Shown here: positions 11,032-19,208 of the stretch, in pieces | How positions within the stretch are numbered: the first letter of the stretch is position 1 | How the letters are laid out: each line of letters opens with the position of its first letter | NCBI RefSeq assembly: GCF_007004545.3 | Contig: NZ_CP045503.2 | Coordinates: 5,458,501 to 5,522,500 of the forward strand | Direction of reading: 5' to 3' | Source: Shewanella eurypsychrophilus | Lineage (GTDB): Bacteria; Pseudomonadota; Gammaproteobacteria; Enterobacterales; Shewanellaceae | Length of the DNA: 64,000 nt | Made by a program: the position numbers and the translations under genes | Notes under the pieces: generated by a model | What the model was told of the DNA's origin: nothing | What the model saw: the letters and a program-made list of their open reading frames with translations, nothing else | Database searches by the model: none

Positions 11032-11576
11032 TTAAACGACTAAGGCAGATCATTCTGCCTTCGTTATTCCTGTTATTGACTGGCTGTGTCAGTCAATACA
11101 GCATTAGCGAAGCTGAATTAGAAAATTATTTATCCGATGAGATCCATTTTGAAATCAAAGAGGGTAATAAATTCTTTGGCGTAGAGATGCGTATCAATAA
11201 TATCGATGTCACCTTAGGTCATAAAGCAGATACGATGTCGGTATCGGCAATCAGCATCATCAAGGTGCGTAACCCTTTAATGCCATTTAAAGCCGAATTA
11301 AATACTACCTTTGAGGCTAAACCTTGGTATGACGCGACAGATCATAGCGTGTATTTGAGAGATCTAACCTTAGTAGACATACAATCTAGCCCGAAAGATC
11401 TAGATAAAGCCATTAAGCAGTTTTCTCCCCAACTGATGCGCTTCTTAACGCAGTTTTTAGAAACTCAACCTGTCTATGTTTTAGATACAGATGAATCAAA
11501 TCAAGCCTTAATTGCAGAGATGACTAAACGCATTGAAGTAAAGCCAGGCAAATTGAAACTCATTTTTGATGAGTAA
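11028..11576 (+). CDS. DUF1439-like lipoprotein
   Basis: A 182-residue protein with a lipoprotein signal peptide: positively charged start, hydrophobic core LPSLFLLL and lipobox LTGC, with acylated cysteine at about residue 20. The rest is a small soluble domain with an LIFDE C-terminus. It resembles DUF1439 lipoproteins (E. coli YceB type), whose role is not well established. It begins with TTG in a TTGA overlap with the ppc stop, so it is probably translated from the ppc mRNA by coupling. Function is otherwise unknown. Confidence 0.75.
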   Translation: MIKRLRQIILPSLFLLLTGCVSQYSISEAELENYLSDEIHFEIKEGNKFFGVEMRINNIDVTLGHKADTMSVSAISIIKVRNPLMPFKAELNTTFEAKPWYDATDHSVYLRDLTLVDIQSSPKDLDKAIKQFSPQLMRFLTQFLETQPVYVLDTDESNQALIAEMTKRIEVKPGKLKLIFDE

Positions 11577-11619
11577 TACCAATCGGTATAATACCCATCG
11601 AAAATAAGCAGGGTAAAAC

Positions 11620-11651
11620 AAAACGGTGCAACTCAATTGCACCGTTTTTTA
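11620..11651. terminator. Bidirectional terminator between the lipoprotein gene and cinA
   Basis: AAACGGTGCAA-CTCAA-TTGCACCGTTTTTT forms a strong hairpin with a T-run on the plus strand and an A-run on the other side. It serves the converging ppc/lipoprotein and cinA transcripts. Confidence 0.88.
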
Positions 11652-11681
11652 TCACAGTTATAGCAAGCTTAAAGGTATTCT

Positions 11682-12956
11682 CTACTTGCTAAATCGGCTA
11701 AATGAGGAGTAATCGACGATAACAGCCTCATCGAGCAACTCTCGCCTTAGCATGTCATAAGCCACTGCAGTACTTAATGTTCTCACCAATGCACGTGAAC
11801 GACTGGGCAGTTTCAACATCTGGCTATGGACACCATATTTAGTCGCAAGTGCAATGGCCACTGTCCCAACAGGTTTCTCATCAGAGCCTCCTTCAGGACC
11901 GGCGATACCACTTGTCGCTAAGGCATAATCACTATCGAGAATATTGCGAGCTCCTCTTGCCATCTCTTCCACTGTTGCTATAGAAACAGCGCCGTAATCA
12001 TCTAAGGTCTGAGGCTTCACGCCTAACACTTTAACCTTAGCCTCATTACTATAAGTCACTAACCCTTGGTGTAAATAGGTTGAGCTTCCTGCAAAGGCAA
12101 TCAAGCCACTGGTGATCATTCCGCCGGTACAAGACTCGGCAACGCTGAGGCTGAGTCCTGAATTAAGCAACTTATTGTGAATGGCTTCGTCTAATGTCGT
12201 CACATTCTCGGCAACGATAGCATTACCCAGTAACTGTTTAATATCTGATTCAACTTCAGGTAGCGTAGCGATAGCTCTTGGGCCTCGGGCAAAGAGTTTA
12301 ATTTCGATATATGGCATGTAAGAGCGGTAACCTAACGTCACTCCTTCCGGCAGCGAAATAGCGCTTAATTTATCTTCCAGTGCAGATTCACCATTGCCTA
12401 ATGTCAGCAGCTTCTTTAAGGCAACTGAACTTGAAGCGGTAAACTTCTCTTCAAGAAAGGGAATGAATTGCTCTGTTACCATGCGCTTAAACTCAAATGG
12501 CACACCCGGTGTAAAAAACAACCAGGCACGATTTAACTTAACTGCAAAGCCACAAGCAGTGCCGACAGGATTGTCTATCATGATTGCCGACTCGGGTAAT
12601 AGAGTCTGTTTCAAATTACTCTTAGCCATCACTCTTGAGTTACGGCTAAACCAATCTTCGAGCTTAGTACGCCACTCCTTGTTTTCGACTAAAGGCACTC
12701 CCATAGCAAGAGCCATAGCTTCAGTCGAGAGATCATCACTGGTTGGGCCTAGTCCGCCATTAACCATAATAATATCCGCTTCATGGCTACGCTCTTTAAA
12801 TACAGCCACTAAATCTTCTAAACGGTCACCTACGGTTATGCGACGCTGGCACTCAATGCCCTTTTCCATAAGCGCATTAGCAAACCAAGCTGCATTGGTA
12901 TCTACTATCTGTCCAGCTAACACCTCTTCACCAGTACAAATCATCTCAAGCTTCAT
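11682..12956 (-). CDS. cinA: CinA-family protein, nicotinamide-nucleotide amidohydrolase (PncC) type
   Basis: A two-domain protein of 424 residues. The N-terminal part (1-170) is a MoCF/COG1058 domain ([27 protein letters not shown]). The C-terminal part (about 255-415) is the PncC amidase domain, with the signature [13 protein letters not shown] and SGIAGPEGG, which deamidates nicotinamide mononucleotide to nicotinate mononucleotide in pyridine-nucleotide salvage. In many gammaproteobacteria the amidase exists as a stand-alone 165-residue protein; here it is fused. The link with competence implied by the name is not supported by the neighbours. Confidence 0.9.
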   Translation of the reverse strand: MKLEMICTGEEVLAGQIVDTNAAWFANALMEKGIECQRRITVGDRLEDLVAVFKERSHEADIIMVNGGLGPTSDDLSTEAMALAMGVPLVENKEWRTKLEDWFSRNSRVMAKSNLKQTLLPESAIMIDNPVGTACGFAVKLNRAWLFFTPGVPFEFKRMVTEQFIPFLEEKFTASSSVALKKLLTLGNGESALEDKLSAISLPEGVTLGYRSYMPYIEIKLFARGPRAIATLPEVESDIKQLLGNAIVAENVTTLDEAIHNKLLNSGLSLSVAESCTGGMITSGLIAFAGSSTYLHQGLVTYSNEAKVKVLGVKPQTLDDYGAVSIATVEEMARGARNILDSDYALATSGIAGPEGGSDEKPVGTVAIALATKYGVHSQMLKLPSRSRALVRTLSTAVAYDMLRRELLDEAVIVDYSSFSRFSK

Positions 12957-13143
12957 CGATAACCCTAAGTCAGTAATCCATTAATAGCAGCTAAAGTAAC
13001 AATCCTAGCCTCAATAGCAATACTGACTTTCGATATAATTGGTTCTAAATATGTTCAATGATATGGATTTCAGAACTAGAGCGAAGCTTGATACTTGAGC
13101 CGAGTCACTGTTAACGAAGAAACATTTACGGCCAGACACAAAT

Positions 13144-13163
13144 AAGCCGACACTTGGTCGGCT
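13144..13163 (-). terminator. Probable terminator of the first tetR gene
   Basis: AGCCGAC-ACTTG-GTCGGCT forms a seven-base-pair hairpin 25 bases past the tetR stop. On the minus strand it is followed by a modest TTATTTG tail. Confidence 0.55.
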
Positions 13164-13187
13164 CATTATTTAAATTCTAATATTCGT

Positions 13188-13880
13188 TTAGCAGGCGATC
13201 ATGCTTTCACGCTCAAACTTGCCAATAGCCTTCAATACCTTGTCATATTCTACTACTTTATGATCTTCATGCCACTCGAGCTTATCGGTATAGAGCATTA
13301 AGTTTTCATACACATCAAATAGTGAGCGGTTAATATGATTACCTAAGGTCATTATGCTTTGCGGAATGAGGACACAGCCTCTTTGATAGGGATACACCGC
13401 CGCCATCACCTTAATGAGTTGCTCCTGAGTCGCGATCAGTGTGCCTTTTCTCATTGGGGTCATCCAGAACTGAGTATGGATATTTCTCAGTTGATCTATG
13501 ATCCGCTCCAACTCCTCCTGCCGACTCTCGCCTGCAAAAAGATAGATACCCGGGTTGGCACTAAGAAAAGTGATCCCTAAGCGGTTTTTAGTGCCCGATG
13601 AGATAGACACTGGCGCAAGCAGTGCGGTGATCAATTTCTCACGATCGTTCAGTGGCTCATAGTCTTGAATATCTACCAGCATCTGCCGCGTATTGCTGGC
13701 ATCACGAACAAACAGAGATACCAGCACATCTTCTTTACCTGAAAAATGCTTATACAAGGTAGCTCTAGAGACCTCAGCCCGCTTGGCAATATCGGCAAAT
13801 TTAAACGACACCATACCGTCTTCAAGAATCAGTTCTCTGGCGACTTCTAATAATCGTGATTCTCGCTCTAGTTTCGTCAT
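13188..13880 (-). CDS. TetR-family transcriptional regulator (copy 1)
   Basis: A 230-residue one-component regulator. The N-terminal helix-turn-helix spans about residues 22-50 (FADIAKRAEVSRATLYKHFSGKEDVL), the classic TetR DNA-binding segment. The C-terminal 170 residues would bind ligand and dimerise; the ligand is unknown. It is divergent from the OPT transporter gene (252-base gap), so repression of that gene and itself is the simplest guess. It is strongly similar to the TetR genes at 25361 and 35232, sharing segments such as YPYQRGCV and an ending in MIAC. The family is often a repressor, but activation cannot be excluded. Confidence 0.88.
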   Translation of the reverse strand: MTKLERESRLLEVARELILEDGMVSFKFADIAKRAEVSRATLYKHFSGKEDVLVSLFVRDASNTRQMLVDIQDYEPLNDREKLITALLAPVSISSGTKNRLGITFLSANPGIYLFAGESRQEELERIIDQLRNIHTQFWMTPMRKGTLIATQEQLIKVMAAVYPYQRGCVLIPQSIMTLGNHINRSLFDVYENLMLYTDKLEWHEDHKVVEYDKVLKAIGKFERESMIAC

Positions 13881-14048
13881 TGCTTGCTTTAGCCTTATAT
13901 TTAATACATGTCTAAAGTACCAAACTAAGAAGATTTAAACAGAGACGATAGAACAGATTGTGATCTTATGCGTGATTTTTTACATAAAATTACAGACAAG
14001 TACACATACGTATAGTTTGTAGATGAATATCACTAAAATCACTATGCA

Positions 14049-14058
14049 ACACCTGTCA
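14049..14058. promoter_or_regulatory. Candidate regulator site upstream of OPT transporter 1
   Basis: ACACCTGTCA occurs here and identically at 16189-16198 upstream of dms operon 1, with variants upstream of dms operon 2 and OPT gene 2. It could be a TetR operator half-site pair (GACA-N2-TGTC), but no binding evidence exists. Confidence 0.3.
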
Positions 14059-14132
14059 CAACCCCAAAATAAAGCTAAAGTATTGTGAACGCTGTACGGT
14101 TTTATTTTACCCTTATATGACAGGATCATTCA

Positions 14133-15896
14133 TTGTCCAAGCTCAATGACAGCAACGTAGAAAGATTAGGATCAATGCCAACATCAGATAATTTTCAGCC
14201 TCTTTCCATCAGAGCGATCTTAACAGGCATGACGCTCGGTAGCCTGCTAGTTCTGTGTAATATCTATATGGCGCTACGCATTGGCTGGTCTATGAATATG
14301 TCTGTTTTAGCATTGCTACTCGGCTTTGTGGGTTGGAAAGCCGTAGAAAACACCATAGGTTGCCGAGCCTGGACCCCAAGAGAAACCAATATTCAACAGA
14401 CTGCGGCTTCTGCGGCTGGAGGTACGGTATCGGCAGGCCTAGTCGCACCTATTCCTGCTTATCTTATTATCACAGAGACACAATTCGAATATTGGCCCAT
14501 GGTGTTCTGGATGATAGCCATCAGCTTACTTGGGATATGTGTCGCCTCGGCTATACGTCCAGCCATGCTCAACAATGAACGCCTCAGATTCCCTACCGGT
14601 ATAGCCACTGCAGAGGTGATCACCGATATGTTTAGCAGTGGTCGTATCGCCCGCCACCGAATGATTGCCCTACTTTCTGCCATGACTGTCGCCATCAGTC
14701 ACCGTATATTAATTCCCGTCAGCTACAAAATCCCACTAGGCTTCTCAATTCCTGGCCAAAACGCCATGGCCGGCACCAGCATCAGTGCTAAAAATCTGGG
14801 CTTTATCATCGACCCTTCTTACATGCTGCTGGCCTTCGGCACTATCATAGGCACTAAAGCGGCAATTAGTCTTTTTGTTGGTTGCTTGATTGCCTGGCTC
14901 GGATTAGGCCCCTATATTCTCGGCCAAGGCTGGGAGCAAGCTGGGCCTATCGATGAAAACTGGTTCAGCTATATCATAGAGTGGTTAGTTTGGCCTGGTG
15001 TTGCCATGATGCTAGCCTCAGCCATCACTACAACGGCGATCACCCTATTTAAATCTGATAGGAAAAATCGACTATCCCTGATGTGGGGATGGCAAGAATT
15101 TCTACTATTAGGCACGCTAACCCCAGTTATCGTTATTCTCCAGATCTACTTATTTGATATCAGCTGGTTTGCCGCCATACTCGCTGTCCCCCTCGCCTTT
15201 GTTTTTGCCATCGTCGCCGCACAAGTGGTCGGTGAAACGGGTATTCCGCCTATTGGCGCCTTAGGAAAACTGTCTCAACTCTCCTTCTCAATTATCAGCC
15301 CTGGCAGCGTGACAACCAACTTAATGACAGCTAACGTAGCGGGGGGGGCTGCCGGCCAAGCCACCGATCTACTCAATGATTTTAAAGCCGGGCATATTCT
15401 TGGAACCAATCCAAGACATCAAGTATTTGCACAATCTATGGGGATCTTGGTTGGCTGTTTAACGAGTGCTGGGATCTTTATGCTTTTGATCCCTAATCCT
15501 GCAGAACAACTGATGACAGAGCAGTGGCCCGCACCCGGGGTGGCAACCTGGAAGGTGATAGCAATAGCACTCACCGAGGGGCTAGAAGCGATACCTCAAT
15601 CGGCACGATATGCCATGTTTATCGGCATTATTGCTGCTACAGTTAATGAATTACTGCTACTGGTAGTGAAAGAGAAGTGGCATCGATATCTGCCAAGCAT
15701 GTCGGCAATGGGACTCGCCTTTGTACTCCCAGCTCATATCAGTATCATGCTGTTTATCGGTGCAATTTTGGCTTGGTTTCTGCGGCTATTCGCGCCTAAA
15801 TGGTCGCAGCGTTTTATGCTCGCCATTGCAGCAGGTTGTATTGCTGGGGAAAGTATTGCTGGAGTGTTAGGCTCTATTATCTTTATCCTGCGTTAA
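14133..15896 (+). CDS. OPT-family transporter (copy 1)
   Basis: A hydrophobic protein of 587 codons with many membrane segments, belonging to the oligopeptide-transporter (OPT) superfamily, whose members move peptides or metal chelates into the cytosol. Conserved stretches include QVVGETGIPPIGALGK and GGAAGQATDLLNDFKAG. Two starts are possible: TTG at 14133, with ACAGGA seven bases upstream, or ATG at 14175 (AGG five bases upstream), which matches the start of the paralogue at 36351 (MPTS...). I favour 14175. Position next to a TetR gene and beside dms operon 1 suggests a role linked to that respiration, perhaps nutrient or metal-ligand uptake, but the substrate is unknown. Confidence 0.85.
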   Translation: MSKLNDSNVERLGSMPTSDNFQPLSIRAILTGMTLGSLLVLCNIYMALRIGWSMNMSVLALLLGFVGWKAVENTIGCRAWTPRETNIQQTAASAAGGTVSAGLVAPIPAYLIITETQFEYWPMVFWMIAISLLGICVASAIRPAMLNNERLRFPTGIATAEVITDMFSSGRIARHRMIALLSAMTVAISHRILIPVSYKIPLGFSIPGQNAMAGTSISAKNLGFIIDPSYMLLAFGTIIGTKAAISLFVGCLIAWLGLGPYILGQGWEQAGPIDENWFSYIIEWLVWPGVAMMLASAITTTAITLFKSDRKNRLSLMWGWQEFLLLGTLTPVIVILQIYLFDISWFAAILAVPLAFVFAIVAAQVVGETGIPPIGALGKLSQLSFSIISPGSVTTNLMTANVAGGAAGQATDLLNDFKAGHILGTNPRHQVFAQSMGILVGCLTSAGIFMLLIPNPAEQLMTEQWPAPGVATWKVIAIALTEGLEAIPQSARYAMFIGIIAATVNELLLLVVKEKWHRYLPSMSAMGLAFVLPAHISIMLFIGAILAWFLRLFAPKWSQRFMLAIAAGCIAGESIAGVLGSIIFILR

Positions 15897-16049
15897 ACTG
15901 GTCAATCACACTCTATCAATGAGCAAGTACACCTGCTTAACTAATCTCTCATTTAACCACTCTTCAAACTGTATCTGCACTCCCTCTATCTCATTTTAGC
16001 TGAATACTCGCTTTACCTCCCCACCTCCGCCAATCTCATGCTGTAAGAA

Positions 16050-16155
16050 AAAAGGACCAAGCAGCCGCATCCAACATTGCAGGGAAAGATGAGCATCGCT
16101 TTAGCTACATGGTCCATATCTAATACTTAAGATATATAAATCATAATGGGAACAA
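16050..16155 (+). repeat. Conserved leader element, copy 1 (candidate structured RNA or regulatory block)
   Basis: About 105 bases shared with 26168-26275 although the surrounding non-coding DNA has diverged. GGACCA at 16054 and TGGTCC at 16110 can pair around a 50-base interior; spacing is identical in the second copy. Inside, GCATC can pair with GATG-AGC. Just downstream, ATATCT-N8-AGATAT (16116-16135) is a conserved inverted repeat. It lies about 350 bases upstream of the cytochrome start. Whether it acts as RNA or DNA is not known. Confidence 0.55.
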
Positions 16156-16185
16156 CAAAAAGCCAGTTCAGACTACGCCCCGATT

Positions 16186-16204
16186 TAGACACCTGTCAAG
16201 ACAG
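16186..16204. promoter_or_regulatory. Palindromic GACA/TGTC motif, dms operon 1
   Basis: TAGACACCTGTCAAGACAG holds alternating GACA, TGTC and GACA half-sites. Operon 2 has the closely matching TAGACAGCTGTCAAGACAG at 26302-26320. It is a plausible operator for one of the TetR regulators nearby. Confidence 0.4.
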
Positions 16205-16504
16205 CGGTCAGACCTTATAGTCAAATTCATAGTTGGATCGTATACATAGATAGAAATGTGAACAAGTACATATAAAACAAGATAAATTCATAAAGATCAC
16301 ATTAACTTACCACGAGCAAACCCCATCACATAATCCAGCCAAAGATTAACCAAGTCACACATACATCATCAAGTTTATGCTTGTTTCAGCAAATTGGATC
16401 TGCGTCACACACCGGTACATACAGGTGTATATACAATTACCTCGAAATAAGTACAAAAAACATTAATATCGTTTCCTTTAGAAACAACGAGTGTGAGAGA
16501 AGTG

Positions 16505-17365
16505 ATGAGAATCTTACAAAAAATAGGCCTGCTAACTGCGTTTATCGCCGCTACAGTCCTCTCAGTGCCAAGTGCACTGGCAAATGAATCTGCTACTCCT
16601 TTAGAGCAGCAACTGGTTAATAAATTCACGGAGGCTAACTACTCTAAGAAAGGTGCTGACACCTGTCTGATGTGTCATAAGAAAAGTGCTGAGGTTATGG
16701 CAATTTTCAATACGCCACACGGCAATACCCAAAAAGGGCCAATGGCTGGACTTCAATGTGAAGCCTGTCATGGACCACAAGGTAAGCACAAAGGTAACAA
16801 CGAACCCATGCTCACTTTTGGGGATGAGTTCTCTGTCGAAGGTCGTAACAGCGTCTGTGAATCTTGCCACAGCCAAGAGCACACTCCGTTCCATGACCAA
16901 GCCTGTAGTGATTGTCACAACATTCACCAAGCTGAGCTAGTTGCCGAGCAGCCACAAGCTCAATGTGCAAACTGTCACAGCCAGCAAGACTCGGCCCAGT
17001 TTAAGCGCTCGACTCACTTAGGCACCTTAACCTGCAGCGATTGCCACAACCCACATGAAGAAGCACCACTTTCAGTTAATGACACCTGTTACAGCTGTCA
17101 TGCCGAGAAGCGTGGACCTGCACTTTGGGAGCACTCGCCTGTCACTGAAGATTGCACCACCTGTCACAACCCACATGGCTCAGTCAACGACAACCTGCTT
17201 AACAGTCGTGCACCTCAGCTTTGTCAGAGTTGTCACAATCAAGCCGGTCACCCAGGTGATGTGCACAACAGCTTAAATGGCTTCACTCAAGGGCAATCTT
17301 GCATGAACTGTCACAGCAAGATACATGGCTCGAACCACCCTTCTGGCCACTTGTTTGAGAAATAG
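16505..17365 (+). CDS. dmsE: Periplasmic decaheme cytochrome c, DmsE/MtrA family (operon 1)
   Basis: A 286-residue secreted cytochrome with a Sec signal peptide (cleavage after SALA at residue 26) and ten CxxCH haem sites: CLMCH, CEACH, CESCH, CSDCH, CANCH, CSDCH, CYSCH, CTTCH, CQSCH, CMNCH. By family it carries electrons from the inner-membrane quinol system across the periplasm into the outer-membrane barrel encoded next, to an extracellular reductase. The start at 16505 (MRILQK) is chosen because the signal peptide begins there; GAGAG lies just upstream. It is nearly identical to the copy at 26621, with only a handful of changed residues (such as NES/NDT and AEV/PSV). Confidence 0.93.
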   Translation: MRILQKIGLLTAFIAATVLSVPSALANESATPLEQQLVNKFTEANYSKKGADTCLMCHKKSAEVMAIFNTPHGNTQKGPMAGLQCEACHGPQGKHKGNNEPMLTFGDEFSVEGRNSVCESCHSQEHTPFHDQACSDCHNIHQAELVAEQPQAQCANCHSQQDSAQFKRSTHLGTLTCSDCHNPHEEAPLSVNDTCYSCHAEKRGPALWEHSPVTEDCTTCHNPHGSVNDNLLNSRAPQLCQSCHNQAGHPGDVHNSLNGFTQGQSCMNCHSKIHGSNHPSGHLFEK

Positions 17366-17490
17366 GAGTCGATGATGAGGGCTAAGCCCCCTTCTGGGTA
17401 CTTACTTAAAAGTTTGAGAAATAGGAGTCGATGATGAAGGCGAACCACCCTTCAGGGCACTTACTTGGTTTGAGAAATAGGAGTCTATGA
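17354..17490 (+). repeat. Triplicated dmsE-dmsF junction with two micro-ORFs
   Basis: The junction segment (TTTGAGAAATAGGAGTC then ATGATGA) occurs three times, starting at 17354, 17413 and 17469 (periods 59 and 56). The two extra units carry their own AGGAG and ATGATG starts. They encode 20- and 19-residue peptides at 17372-17434 and 17431-17490 containing a PSG[YH] remnant of the cytochrome C-terminus. Each stop overlaps the next start (ATGA). Operon 2 has a single junction and no micro-ORFs. Tandem duplication is clear; translation of the peptides is inferred. Confidence 0.8.
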
Positions 17491-19199
17491 TGAACGCTAA
17501 ACTTACTTTAGTAGCACTCGCTGTTCTCTCAGCCAATGCTACCGCAGCGAACTTCGCTGTACCGCAAAATATTGATAATGACTATGCCTGTAAGCGTTGT
17601 GTCGCTCCCGAGCACACCAACACCGTCGGTCTGATGACCGAGCAGCGCACCCACTTAGATAGCCAATATGGCGCCAATGCACATATTCGTAGTGAAAGCC
17701 GTGGTGAAAACTACCGTATCGATGCTAAAAATGCAGGCGCTGACAATGGCCACCTTAAAGCAGCCGCCAACCTAGGGGATTTCGCCCTAGAGCTGGCTTA
17801 TGTTAATCGCTGGAACCTCGACGATAACGACATTGGCGCCGAGCGTCAGCAGTTATCGGCCGCGGCCAAGTATCAGACTCAGCTCGTTACCGCCTTTGTT
17901 AAAGCAAGTAGTGAAGACAAGCAGGGTCAGCGTATTAGCTCAGTGGTTGACCCAAAACCGACTAACTTCCTAGAGACCATCGACCACACCACCCAAGTGA
18001 TGAACGCCGGTGTACAACTCCATGGTGATTTTTGGAATGTCGGTCTTGCTGCCGTTAACTCTGACTTTACTGACAATGCCGGTATCGATGCCGATAACAG
18101 CGCTCAGCAAGCCAGTGTTAAAGCCGGCCTGAACTATGGCAAGACGCGCCTAAGTGTCAGCGCCGCTTCGGGCAAGATGATACAAGATGGTCCTATCGAG
18201 CAAGAAAACTCATTAGTGCCTATCTCAAACTTCGACGGTGAAGTGGAAACGCTCGACTACAGTGCCCGCATTAGCTCTCGCGTTGCGGGGGTCAAGCTCG
18301 CAGGTTTTTACAGCTACAGTGACCGCGACAATGTCAGTGGCTCTTATGAGTTCTTCGAAGCGATTAACACCCCAATCGATAGCAGCAAAACACGTTACGG
18401 CGTCGACGCCAGCTACCGTTTAGGCAGCACTAAGTTCAGCGCAGGGTTCGAACAAAATGACCGTGTCCGCTCAGACTCAGACCGCGAAGAGACTCAAGAG
18501 AGTGAAATCTTTGGCCGTGTCGACTACCGCTACCAGCAACTGAGCACCCACGTTAAGTTCACCAGCAGCGAACGCACTGGCTCTGAGTACCGTATCGGCG
18601 ACGATATCTTCCAAAAGTACTACTTGGCAGACCGCGACCGTGTCAGCACACAACTGGGTCTTGGCTATAGCCAAAACAACTACGGCGCCAACCTGAAAGT
18701 GGTTTTAGCCAGTGATGAGTACTCAAACAGCTCGGCGCTGCAAGAGTCTGATGAGATGTCAGTCAACCTCGACGGTTACTACCTTATCAGTAAGCAGATG
18801 ACCCTGAATGCCTATGCCGGTACTCAGACCATCGACAGCCTAGAGATACACAACACCACAGTAAGCGATGAGTTCACCTACTTTGGTTTTGGGCTGAATA
18901 AGTACCAAATCAATGAAGATATGGCACTCGGCACCTCCTACACCTTCTCATTTTCGGGCAGTGACACTGCGGTAGATAGCACCGAAATGGGTGACTACTA
19001 CCAATACCAACACCTTGCTGAAATCCATATGGATTACCGCATCAATGCGCGTATCTCGACCCGTTTTGCTTACAGCTATGAACGTAACTACGACACGAAC
19101 TACGCCAACCAACCGATTGAAGCCATCAATAGTATTGAAGACCTTAATCAAAATTACACCGACCACAAGATCGGTGCATTTTTCACAATAAAGCTGTAA
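17487..19199 (+). CDS. dmsF: Outer-membrane beta-barrel, DmsF/MtrB family (operon 1)
   Basis: A 570-residue exported protein with signal peptide cleavage near ATA-ANF (residue 20). CKRC at residues 35-38 is the paired cysteine motif characteristic of MtrB/PioB porins. The remainder alternates polar and hydrophobic residues with many aromatic strand ends and finishes in an FFTIKL-type barrel C-terminus. In this family the barrel sheathes the decaheme cytochrome and passes electrons through the outer membrane. It is nearly identical to 27488-29188, except that four codons (SESR region, near residue 72) are extra here. The start follows AGGAG by five bases. Confidence 0.92.
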   Translation: MMNAKLTLVALAVLSANATAANFAVPQNIDNDYACKRCVAPEHTNTVGLMTEQRTHLDSQYGANAHIRSESRGENYRIDAKNAGADNGHLKAAANLGDFALELAYVNRWNLDDNDIGAERQQLSAAAKYQTQLVTAFVKASSEDKQGQRISSVVDPKPTNFLETIDHTTQVMNAGVQLHGDFWNVGLAAVNSDFTDNAGIDADNSAQQASVKAGLNYGKTRLSVSAASGKMIQDGPIEQENSLVPISNFDGEVETLDYSARISSRVAGVKLAGFYSYSDRDNVSGSYEFFEAINTPIDSSKTRYGVDASYRLGSTKFSAGFEQNDRVRSDSDREETQESEIFGRVDYRYQQLSTHVKFTSSERTGSEYRIGDDIFQKYYLADRDRVSTQLGLGYSQNNYGANLKVVLASDEYSNSSALQESDEMSVNLDGYYLISKQMTLNAYAGTQTIDSLEIHNTTVSDEFTYFGFGLNKYQINEDMALGTSYTFSFSGSDTAVDSTEMGDYYQYQHLAEIHMDYRINARISTRFAYSYERNYDTNYANQPIEAINSIEDLNQNYTDHKIGAFFTIKL

Positions 19200-19208
19200 G
19201 GGACAACT

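Larger units (their letters stand above)
15897..16504. other. Long gene-free leader region of dms operon 1
   Basis: About 600 bases without a convincing gene. It contains the conserved leader element (16050-16155), the palindromic GACA/TGTC motif (16186-16204), a CRP-like half-site with TCACA around 16405, and the start of the near-identical tract shared with operon 2 (from 16461). No clear terminator for the OPT gene is seen. Confidence 0.6.

Noticed and set aside
11574-11592. ATACC-AATC-GGTAT palindrome, similar to ATACC-GTTT-GGTAT at 4016-4029.
   Set aside because: Short palindromes of this type are common in such genomes and give no specific function here.
16050-16155. Naming the leader element a Moco riboswitch.
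   Set aside because: I could not match the known consensus, and its position in the transcript is unknown, so only an unspecified structured or regulatory element is claimed.
16395-16415. A CRP site upstream of dms operon 1 and the equivalent near 26520.
   Set aside because: Only the TCACA half matches well; the TGTGA half is poor in both copies, so no separate feature was called.
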